Shown here: in pieces, positions 32,133 through 40,709 of the stretch
Position numbering within the stretch: position 1 is the first letter of the stretch
How the letters are laid out: each line of letters starts with the position of its first letter
Assembly: GCA_009746045.1 (NCBI GenBank)
Contig: RPFO01000175.1
Span: forward strand, 3,757,231 to 3,821,230
Length of the DNA stretch: 64,000 nt
DNA from: Mesostigma viride
Taxonomy: Eukaryota > Streptophyta > Mesostigmatophyceae > Mesostigmatales > Mesostigmataceae
Direction of reading: 5' to 3'
Notes under the pieces: generated by a model
Told to the model about the DNA's origin: nothing
The model's input: only the letters and a program-made list of their open reading frames with translations
Databases searched by the model: none
Made by a program: the position numbers and the translations under genes

Positions 32133-33217
32133 GGTGCTCGTACCGATACCTTACACTGCAGGCAACACCTCCCCAGGACGAAAGAGAGAGAAAGAGAGAG
32201 AGCAACCACGTGCTATAGATATATAAATATAGAACCTAGTACTTCTCCCTAGTAATAATCTCCTCTACTGCTTGCTAGGGCCAATGGTCAGCTGAGAGAA
32301 AGTCACTGTAACTGCTGTCCCCTCCCCCTGACTGCTGATCGTGGGTGGCTTGGAGCATTCACGAGTGGTGTGCATCCCCTCAGGCAATGGCATGTGTTCC
32401 CTAACAAACCTATCTGCATCTCCTAGAAGATCAAAACCCTTCCACCTAGCAGTAGAGCCCTTATCCTTAATGTATTCCTCACATGCCCTGTAGGGACGTA
32501 ATGCATTATAGGCTAGCAGAAGCTTGCAAGAAGGAAAAGGGGAATCCCACGCTACCTCTAAATGCAGTGACCTTAAACAAACGAGGAGAGAGCACGGAGT
32601 CTATAGCACAGCACACGCCCCCGCCTTCCGCGGCAAAGGGCTATACAAAAGTACACGGAGGTAAACACCGTCAACACAGTCGGCAACAGCCAGACGGTAT
32701 CCACCCCCACGACAGGTAAAACAATGAATGGTCGTCATCCGCAACTTCCATTCGCACCAACGACATTCACAACGAACCTATAGAAGCACAACGTATAACA
32801 AGAACCCCCTACGCGTGCAGTCCCGGAGAGAAGGCAAGCGTCTAGAAGGATAAATCTAAACTAGGGGACGTACCATCTTCGATGACGTTAATCCCTCCTG
32901 AGCTGGCCGCCACCCGGTGTCGTTGAAGGCAAGCCATGGCCGCCACTTGGTGTCGTTGAAAACAGGAGAGCTGAACGCTTTCGTTGACAGCACCTCACCA
33001 CAGGACTATTGCTAGCCCCGCCGAGTATCCCGGACTGGCCGCTTGCTGTCTAGGTCGTCGTTGAATCCCTTTACGGGCTGGCCGCCGACCTGTCAGCAAT
33101 CGTTGAATTCCGGAACCTCTATCTACGCCAAGCACCGCCCTGGTTTCCTAATTGGCTTCCCTAACCCTCTCCGCGAGAGTTAGCTGACCTCTCCAGCACA
33201 TTTCCTCCGATAACCAG
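32133..33217 (-). other. Leader of Gypsy-D with candidate primer-binding site
   Basis: About 1.1 kb separates the 5' LTR from gag and holds no convincing frame. Next to the LTR (33198-33217) the minus strand reads C then TGGTTATCGGAGGAA, a TGG-starting stretch at the place of a primer-binding site. Gypsy-E has TGGACTCGGAGGTAG at the same offset. The two share TCGGAGG. I cannot name the primer tRNA. Confidence 0.5.
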
Positions 33218-33888
33218 TGTTACGTCCCAGCCCAGACACTCCTAGCCTGAGCTACGTAGCGAAAGATCTACCATGCCGGAATTAGGAAGATTCAAGGTGG
33301 CCTAATGCAGATTGCGCTTCACGACTGGGGTCGTGAGATATCTGGCACCGCGACTTGATGCCAAGCTAATTAATACACACTTATAATGGCTAGCAATACC
33401 AATTACAAATGGATAGTTGCCGGCCCAGGTTTAATGTGTAGGCGTATTCGCACTTATCATTCATCAAACCAAGAGGACGAGACTCTCGTCCTCGGACCAA
33501 TTTCACCTAGGTCTGCCACTACGCTGGCAAGGGGCGCCGACATGGCGCCGACCTTCCAAAGCATGCAGTCCACACAAGATCCTCGGGTCGACATCGACCC
33601 TCGCCTACAGAATCCACGCATGAGTACAATATCTCAACTAGCTATAAAGTACGCAGCGCGGCGCGACTGCACCGGCCCCTAGAAGATACACGCATACAAC
33701 AACCTAGGCCCAAAATAACTGGTCCGAATCACCCAAACTGTCATAGTTCCATACAAAAGTCCTGACCAAGGGACAATTCCCAAATTAAGTCCCGAAATGA
33801 GTCCCAAAGTCCTACGGACCATGACAACAAGTCAAACTACATAATTTATTCCATTGTTACGTCCGTCCAAAAGGGCCGGGACGTAACA
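33218..33888 (-). repeat. 5' LTR of Gypsy-D
   Basis: 671 bases from TGTTACGTCCC to GGGACGTAACA, with CTTGC immediately after at 33889-33893. It differs from the other LTR mainly by a 3-base difference near 33421 and a c/t change. Confidence 0.9.
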
Positions 33889-33893
33889 CTTGC

Positions 33894-35168
33894 ATGGCTT
33901 TCCGCGCCGACAGGTGCTCGTCTTCCATGATCTGTAGCACCGCGTCAACATCCTCCAGGTGCTCCTCAAACGTCCTGGAATACACCAGAATGTCGTCCAG
34001 GTACGCCAACGCACACGTGCGCTTCTAGGTCCATGGTGGACGTGCCCCCTTGTGCGGGTCCGTCAGATCCTGGGAGACCTGCGGCAGGTGGGCCGTGCCC
34101 ATCACCGGACGGAGGATGTCATTCATCAGCATCTGGAAGGACGCGGGCGAATTACACAGGCCCATTGCCGCCACCCGAAACTGGTAGTGACCGAAGGGCG
34201 TGGCGAACGCAGTCTTGTGACAATCCTCAGGCGCGATGCGCAGCTGCCAGAACCCGTCCGCGCAGTCGATGACCGTGAAGCACGTAGCCCCTTGGACGCG
34301 GTTGACGATGTCGTCGACCCTCGGCAGGGGATACCTGGACTTGACCGTGATGGCGTTCAGCTTCCGGTAGTCGGTCACCAGTCGCCACTTGCCCCCTGGC
34401 TTGGGGACGCCGGAGCAGCACACCTGCGGAGAAGGGACTGTTGCTGGGTTCGATGAGCCCGGCGTCTAGCAGCGAAATGAGAATCTTCTTGAGCTCCACC
34501 AGCTCGATTGGACCCATGCGGTACATAGGGGACGCTGTAGGCCCGGATCCCTAGCTTCTGTAGCTGGATGCGGTCGGTAGCACCGAACGGTGCACGCGCC
34601 AACTCGTCCGGGGTGAAGCTGACGCCGATCTCGTTGAGCATGGCCTGAGTGCTATCCAGGTCGATGCGATACATCGTGTATTCCTTGCCCTTCCGAAGTT
34701 GGCGTGCCAGCGTCTTGCTGCTCATCAGGATCTGGGACGCTGCATGGTCGAGGCCCGTCCGCTCGGAGCGCTCGTGTGTAATGTTATGTACCTCTGCGGC
34801 CTGTGCCCTATACTCGCTGTCGGGACACCAAAAGGATCTGGACATCCGGAAACCAAACTACTCGCCGGCGCACACTGATGTCTACATCCTGCGCGTCCAA
34901 CCAGTCGAGCCCGATGATGATGTCTGCAGCTCCCAACGGCGCGATGGTCGCAGCCAAGTCGACCGGAGTGCTTTGCAGCACACCCTTGATATCTGCCAGG
35001 CCGGGCGACCGGTGTTGGCGACCGTCCGAATAGGTCACATGCACTGCTGTGCATGGTGTGAGGGCGAGGAATCAGGCCCAGCCGGCGCACCAGGGCCTCG
35101 TTAATGAAGGACGTGGAGGCGCCGGTGTCGACCAAAAACTTTACGTCCATGACCGTTTTCTCTTTCAA
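33894..35168 (-). pseudogene. Protease and RT of Gypsy-B
   Basis: Minus-strand order: VMDVKFLVDTGASTSFINEAL (protease active site, about 35140), AADIIIGLDWLDAQ (about 34910), the pre-RT spacer to 34560, then RT. RT motifs are GGKWRLVTDYRKLNAITVKS (about 34380), FTVIDCADGFWQLRI (catalytic Asp, about 34270), AMGLCNSPASFQMLMN (about 34150) and the LAYLDDILVYSR box (about 34000). Frameshifts near 35060, 34850, 34420 and 34030 break it. The left end is the CTTGC site where Gypsy-D landed. Confidence 0.85.
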
Positions 35169-35383
35169 GGTGTAGTCCTTGTACAGCCATATGCTACGTC
35201 CTGGCTATGATCAGATTACTTGCCCACGCTCCTTGTTATGCCATGCTCACATGGGTCTTATTGCACCCACAGACTGCCAGATCGTTTAGCGGGTCCGAGT
35301 GCAGCTGTGGCATGCCTTTGGCATGATCAAGGAGAGTGGGGGTCTCTGCCCTTTCTCCTGTTAAGTGCACACACAGGGATTAA

Positions 35384-37101
35384 CTCTTCAACCGTCTGGA
35401 CTGGAACCACCGAAACGGACTGAGTTTGGGTATCTTTGTGCGCCTGAGAGTAACTAGCCAAATAACATTTTCTGGCCCACCCTTGGAACCAAGCATGCTT
35501 TTATATCAAATAATGTTTGGGAAATTTGGTTGGTCACATATCTATGCCCCATGCATGCTATAAATAGCACCCCCCCCAGGGGGGTACGGTGCACATGGGG
35601 TTGGAGACATATATAATGCATTATAGACCATTTACACAAATCAGGTGGCCCTGGCCTTTTAAAGGCAGTTTATTAGAATCACAGGCATGCCATCAATGCA
35701 TTCACAGCATGAAATGTCACAGAACTGCACATGCTAGCTAGCAAACAGCCCAAAATAGCTCAGACCGTTATAACGGTGCAAGCTATTTTGGGACGGTTGC
35801 TAGAACTGCCGTATAGGTTTCCTATCCCAAAGTGGCACAAAACAACAACTAGATGGCCACAAAAGCAATGCCAACACCATGTCCAGCATATAAGACACAA
35901 GCTCATGCTATACAATAGGTGTAAGGCTCATATCAAGGCCTAAAGCGCGCGTACAAAGGGTGGCAAGGAGCTACATCACTAACACACCCAATGAACGACA
36001 AAACACCTCTATGTTCTTGGAAACAATGAATAAAACAATAGGAATAAGTTGGTATAATGCTCCCATGCAAACAGGTTATGGGTATCTCCACGATTTTCAC
36101 ATGCAATGGATGCAAAACAAGAAGGTGGGCGTTGGCCAGCAAAACAAGAAGCCACGCCTAACACTGGTCAGAAAAGAACTTGTCTCGGGGTGCTTGACCA
36201 AGGAAAAGCATTGGGTAATCAACGTTACCATATTAGTGACCGATAACAATCGTTACCTCGCTATTTCCGTTGCAGCATCAGCTAACGGTGACCAAACATG
36301 GTCCAAAATCTGCTTGACCTGATGGTATTCCCCAACCATGACAAGCCGATGCGTAGAGGCAGCAAAACAACAAAAAGACAATCACAACCCCTCGGTAATA
36401 ACTCTGATATTAGCTTTAAACGATAATACAACTATATACGGCTAATAGAACACGCTTGGAGGCTAGAACGTACCAGGTCGGTACAGCAGATTACCTTTCT
36501 TGCGCGAGCCAGCACGCCAGAGTAATGGACGTAGCCTCGAGCCTTTACTGGCTGCCAATGCTAATAAATCTTGTTGGGAACAACGTACTAAATTGATCGA
36601 TACGCAGATGTCTGGGAAAATTCGGCCTAGCAACATGCAGCACTCGCACCATCACTGCCTGGCCGCTAACGTCATTTGCTGCGCCGACCAGCACCCCGAG
36701 ACCCATCTACGTACCTCCGAACCTTCCATGGCTAGGGATATTCAATTTTTAGGATCTAAGAATCATGCCTACAAAATTTGAGTCCAATACGTCAAGCCAT
36801 TCTCTCGTACCAGTCAGTTCTTTGCACCGCCATAGCCGTGCGCGTCAATATTTTTCCTGCACGTCGGTCCCGTTGGACCATGGTACCCCCCTAACTTTGC
36901 TCAAGCATATCTCCCTGGCCAGGTGTCCAAAGTACGGTCTGAAGTGCTCTACGGAAAGCTGACGTCTAGATCTTTCGATCCCCCCAGGTTTGACCGTTAA
37001 ATTATTATTGGCGCGGCGCCTGGTAGGCGCACAAACTCAGTCCGTTAGAGTGGTAGGACTTTAACTGGTACCACGAAAACGGCGCGAGAACGGTTTAAGA
37101 G
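35384..37101. mobile_element. TTAA-flanked TIR element (piggyBac-like), PB1
   Basis: TTAA lies at 35380-35383 and 37102-37105. The termini are CTCTTCAACCGT and, reversed, CTCTTAAACCGT. The matching site at about 39630 in repeat copy 2 is empty (cagggattaaaagc), which proves the boundaries. The left part resembles the smaller TTAA element at 51315-51943. The part from about 35940 to 36960 resembles the inside of the hAT elements. No transposase frame is visible. Confidence 0.85.
35559..35567 (+). promoter_or_regulatory. TATA-box-like motif conserved in TTAA elements
   Basis: TATAAATAG lies just upstream of the conserved aggggggtacggtg block. The same pair is at 51489 in the other TTAA element. 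Conservation between two diverged copies makes a promoter role plausible. Confidence 0.4.
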
Positions 37102-37165
37102 TTAAAAGCCCTTCGGTGCTCGATCCGTGACTCCCCAACGGGAGCATGTGTTTAATTAATTAATT

Positions 37166-38048
37166 AATTCATCCGCAGAGCAAGCCCGCAGCTGCCGCAG
37201 GACACACCCGCCGTGATGAGAGGTTGCGGGGCAAACAGCTGGTGGCGGAGAGGGATGGCGTAAAGGGCCGGAACCAGCGTGAACAATTAAGGGCTCATGG
37301 GGGGGGCGCGCAGGAATGCGGCCCCCACGCTCCCCTCAAGGCCGGCTGAACGGAGTGAAGCCAAGCCTTCCCCTGATCGTTCAACAAGCTCGCATGCAGA
37401 CCCATCCAGTCGGCACAGTGTACCCGCGTACAGTGTATAGTATACCCGCGTAGGTCTTTTGTTGTTTTTCATTAACGCAGGCAGGGAAGACACTAGGACT
37501 GACGACAGTGGACACGCCGGGCATGCCCCGGGGCAGGCGATGCCGGTGGACGGCCTGAGCGGGGCGGACGAGGTCGCAAGCCCGCTGGATCCCGAGGTAA
37601 GAATCCTGCACAAAAGGGAATCAAGGGGGATGGGGTGACCAAGTCGGGAATGGCGCTGACGGCGCTGGGGACCAACCGGCGGATCTCCGCCCAGGCCTGA
37701 GCAACAGAGCCAAGGAAGGCGGCGGGGGCGAGGCGGGCGGCGCGGGTGAGCCCACAGCCGGTACCCGCCCATGCGGCAGGGGAGGGTGGCCAAGCGCATG
37801 GAGTGAGCTGGCAGGCTAGGGCCGGGGAGGAGCACCTGCAAGGCGGCCTGAATGCGCTCGTCAGTGCAGCCTTCCGCGGCAAGCCGCACCAAGTGCCGGG
37901 GGGGAGCGCCACGGAGCCAGTGAACCACCCGCGGGTCCACGGGCGCAAAACTGGTACGGAGGAGCCCTTTGGTCTGGGGGTCCTTGAGGCGCGCAGATTA
38001 CGACCGAGCTTTTCTTTCCTTCGCTGGCTGCAACTGATCGACCAAGGA
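37166..38048 (-). pseudogene. Non-LTR (LINE) ORF2 C-terminal fragment
   Basis: In several minus-strand frames I read a post-RT region: DPRVVHWLRGAPPRHLVRLA (about 37930), MRLATLPCRMGGYRLWA (about 37800), LAPAAFLGSVAQAWAEI (about 37720) and LEGSVGAAFLRA (about 37330). It ends at the first half of a zinc finger (SCGSCGL, about 37190) before a TTAATTAA run. The L-P-x-R-x-G-G-x-x-L box is typical of the region after the RT thumb in algal and plant LINEs. The continuation of the same protein is found on the plus strand at 61245-62230. It is frameshifted and truncated on both ends. Confidence 0.65.
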
Positions 38049-38051
38049 TGA

Positions 38052-39000
38052 ATGCGCCGAAATAGTGCGTTTCTTAGCACAGGAACGCAAGCTCGTTGGG
38101 CCCTATTCGCCCATCCCCGTCGACAAGGTGGAGGTCGAGTTCCTCACCACACCAGTGACCGCCACTCTCCGCCTCGCTATCCTGTGCAGCTTCTGATTCC
38201 AGCTAACGGAAGCCGACATCACAAGCAAGCTCCGCAACCTAGCCCCGCCTGCGCAGCCAGCTGCCACATCGGCTCCCTCCCTCTGCAAGGATGACATCCG
38301 AGCAGTGATGGAGGAGCACGTGACCTGCATCATTGGCCGCGTTGGCCGAAAAGCTGACCTTGCTGAACACGACGCTCAACACAGTGGAGGCCCGGGTCTC
38401 CAATGTGGAAACCAAGGTCGTCCACAAGCTCCAATTACCTCAGTTCACGGCGCTGCACACCGCGGCGCAGGCACGATCTGAGACACACGCTGCACTTGTC
38501 TCTCGCCTAAACCAGGTGGAGGGCAAGTGCGGCGTGCTCATGAATGAGCTTGAACTAGCCATCACCCCCCACACCGAGGCCCTGGCCTCACCGGCAGGTC
38601 CCAAAGATAGCGGAGCAGACGGCCACCATCACATCCCAGCCACCCCGGCTGGATGCTGGTGACCTCCCGCCCCTCTCCTATATATATGCGGACCTGCATG
38701 CTGCGGACAGCGACCGCCTCCCCTACCGACGCCATCGCTACGAAACTCCAGGAGCTTGAAGACCTTCGCCAGGCACAACAACGGGAGGCCACCGAGTCCG
38801 CGCCCGCCGCGACTGCCCGGGGTGGTGCTGCGTCGTTTCCCCCAGAAGCCAGGTGAGACGTCAACCTCCCTTGCCGACGAGCTTAAGGACCAGCTCCTTA
38901 CCCTCATGGGCCTGGTAGGTGAGGTATTGTACAAGAACTGCGTGGGTGCCACCGCCTTCCCCAAGCTGCCGGGATAAGGCAGCTCCCCCACCAGTCCTGC
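38052..39000 (+). pseudogene. Unrecognised helical ORF remnant
   Basis: On the plus strand one frame (about 38070-38340) reads AQERKLVGPYSPIPVDKVEV and then EADITSKLRNL. It shifts near 38330 into a 109-codon frame with regular hydrophobic spacing (LTLLNTTLNTVEARVSNVET), and later DELKDQLLTLMGLVGEVLYK near 38910. The middle part looks like coiled coil. This could be an ORF1-type protein of the adjacent non-LTR family, but no RNA-binding motif is visible, so the function is left open. Confidence 0.3.
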
Positions 39001-39239
39001 TCACCTTCCCATCCCGAGAGGACAATTAAGCAGCGGTTCCTCTCTAGTCGCAAGCGGTTGCATGACCTCACCTGGACGCTGGACGACGACCTGACCCCCG
39101 CTCAGCAGCAGCATGCAGCGACGCGACCTGTGGCCGGAATACCTCCGCCACACTGAAGCAGGACCCCCAGCCAGAGGCCAGGTGTACTGGAGGGGCGGGG
39201 ACCTGATGATCGACCACAAGATGTGGACGCCCCCCGGGG

Positions 39240-39692
39240 CTCATGCAGAATAGCTAGCTTGCCTAATAGCCCTAGCTCGTATCCATGCATTGGTGGCCAC
39301 TGCCGCTATGGCAGCCATGCTTAGAATGTTTGCCTAGCTGTGCCAACATACCTCACGTGTCACGTGCACCGCTCACGCACGGTACACAAACAGCCATAGC
39401 CTTAGCTTAGTCCTTGTACAGCCATGCTACGTCCTGGCTATGATCAGATTACTTGCCCATGCTTCTTGTTATGCCATGCTCACATGGGTCTTATTGCACC
39501 CACACTGAGATTGCCGGATCGTTAGCGTGTCCGTTTAGCTATAGCGTGCCCCAATGCAGCTGTGGCATGCCTTAGGCATGAAGGAGACTGGGGGTCTCTG
39601 CCCTTTCTCCTGTTGTGCACACACAGGGATTAAAAGCACTTCGTGACTCCCCAACGGGAGCACGTGTTTAATTAATTAATTAATTAATTTAG
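39240..39692 (+). repeat. Retroposon-like repeat R, copy 2 (empty TTAA site)
   Basis: It matches copy 1 from agtccttgtacagccatgc to gagcacgtgtttaattaatt. At about 39628-39632 it has an uninterrupted ggattaaaagc where copy 1 holds the 1.7-kb TTAA element. Its left part (39240-39400) has no partner in the window. Confidence 0.7.
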
Positions 39693-39759
39693 GCGCGCCC
39701 AAGTCTCGAGGACATGGGTGCGCTGTTCCACGGTGGCCCGGAGCTCCTCTTCGACGTAG
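39693..39759 (-). pseudogene. LINE RT fragment, left half of a split copy
   Basis: The minus strand reads PDYVEEELRATVEQRTHVLE up to the Gypsy-E insertion point, directly continuing the frame at 59145-59308 on the other side. The TCAGG duplication lies between the two halves. It ends at the TTAATTAA run of repeat copy 2. Confidence 0.6.
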
Positions 39760-39764
39760 TCAGG

Positions 39765-40335
39765 TGTTACGCCGCAAACCTCGGCCTCCACCTCTACCTC
39801 TACCTCTTCTGATGCTACCTAGACTAGTGAGGCCGCCTCTAGTTAAACCCCTAGCGAAAGACGAACGAGACGATCCAGATCTCAATGCATTGACATATGT
39901 GCTACTGTAATATGCCATAGGCCATTTAACCAAACCCGTTTATTCCAGGAAAAGAGGAAGGAAACACAACTACACTGCCGTGACCCAAGCCTATATGTGT
40001 TAATTCATTTAACACACGCCGAGTGACCACGCACGGAGTGGAACGTGCATAAATGGTCACCAACGGTCCAACAGACTCGGGCCGATCTGGCCCTCGCCTG
40101 CCGAGACACAGAAACACAAGCAGGTGCACAGATGCACGCCGGTCCACTACATTCTACAAAAGGATAAGGACCACTAATAAAGTACGCGGCGCGGCGCCCA
40201 AAGGCACCCAATATACCACAGTACTGTTACGGGGACAATCATGTCCAAACTAGAACTGCACGTAACCTAAGAACAGCCGAGGCCAAGGACCTAATTTACG
40301 TCCGTAACTACAACGAATTGTTACGCGACGTAACA
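39765..40335 (-). repeat. 3' LTR of Gypsy-E (571 bp)
   Basis: From TGTTACGCCGC to GCGACGTAACA. It is uninterrupted, and at about 40182 it shows the intact aaagtacgcgg where the other LTR carries the 5.7-kb insert. On the plus strand cctccccccccac follows (40336-40348), the complement of the polypurine tract. Confidence 0.92.
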
Positions 40336-40356
40336 CCTCCCCCCCCACAAGAGGTA
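40336..40356 (-). promoter_or_regulatory. Polypurine tract of Gypsy-E
   Basis: The minus strand reads CTCTTGTGGGGGGGGAGG immediately before the LTR, the expected plus-strand primer. Confidence 0.75.
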
Positions 40357-40709
40357 GGGAGCCCCCTCCCTACGCAGAGAGAAGGAAACCAAAGGGGTAG
40401 GAAAAACCTAATGCACCCAGCACACACCAACACAATCGATGAACCATCCCAGATACAAAGCACCAATAGTTCACACGGTCTCCACCACCACGCCGGGTGG
40501 TGTAGGGTTAGCCAGCACCAAGCCTGGTGGTAGGTTCCCCTAACTGCCTGGAACGGAGTCCTGGCCGGGGGGGACGGCACTGGGCAGGACACACAGAGTA
40601 AACACATCAGCGCTAAGGACCAAGAACAGCCAACCAACTGGCCAGAATATGAGGGCGACTCTATATACCGGAGGGACAACACCCTCAGGTCGGGCCTAAG
40701 GCCCTCTAT

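Larger units (their letters stand above)
15504..33888 (-). mobile_element. Gypsy-D: LTR element with gag but no RT/integrase (TSD CTTGC)
   Basis: Two LTRs (668 and 671 bases, differing by a few positions) bound the element. The 5-base duplication CTTGC is at 15499-15503 and 33889-33893. On the minus strand come a leader with primer-binding-like sequence, gag with a zinc knuckle (32132-30116) and a decayed protease (29600-29190). Without its two nested insertions about 8.8 kb remains, most of it non-coding, and no RT, RNase H or integrase is present. The near-identical LTRs suggest a recent insertion, presumably driven in trans by a related complete element. Confidence 0.85.
8420..35176 (-). 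mobile_element. Gypsy-B: chromovirus pol split by three nested insertions
   Basis: Read on the minus strand, one pol gene runs protease-RT (35168-33894), RNase H (15498-14189), integrase N-part (11532-11217), then integrase C-part and chromodomain (9583-8520). The three gaps are exactly filled by elements with target duplications: Gypsy-D (CTTGC), hAT-1 (GCCCTACA) and hAT-2 (GAGCCAGA). Removing them rejoins the protein alignment, for example LTRMCHLAP to LAPCPAD. Gag, the LTRs and any ORF3 are not visible. The right edge runs into a retroposon repeat at 35177. Confidence 0.85.
35177..37165 (+). repeat. Retroposon-like repeat R, copy 1, split by a TTAA element
   Basis: The stretch starting agtccttgtacagcc and ending gggagcatgtgtttaattaattaatt matches 39400-39692, apart from the 1.7-kb insert at 35384-37101. 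The shared 3' end with a TTAATTAA run and the different left ends suggest a 5'-truncated retroposon with a short-repeat tail. A diverged third copy lies near 63330-63515. There is no coding frame. Confidence 0.7.

Noticed and set aside
31352-32226. Plus-strand Ala-, Leu- and Cys-rich frames
   Set aside because: Shadows of the CAG tract that encodes polyglutamine in the minus-strand Gag.
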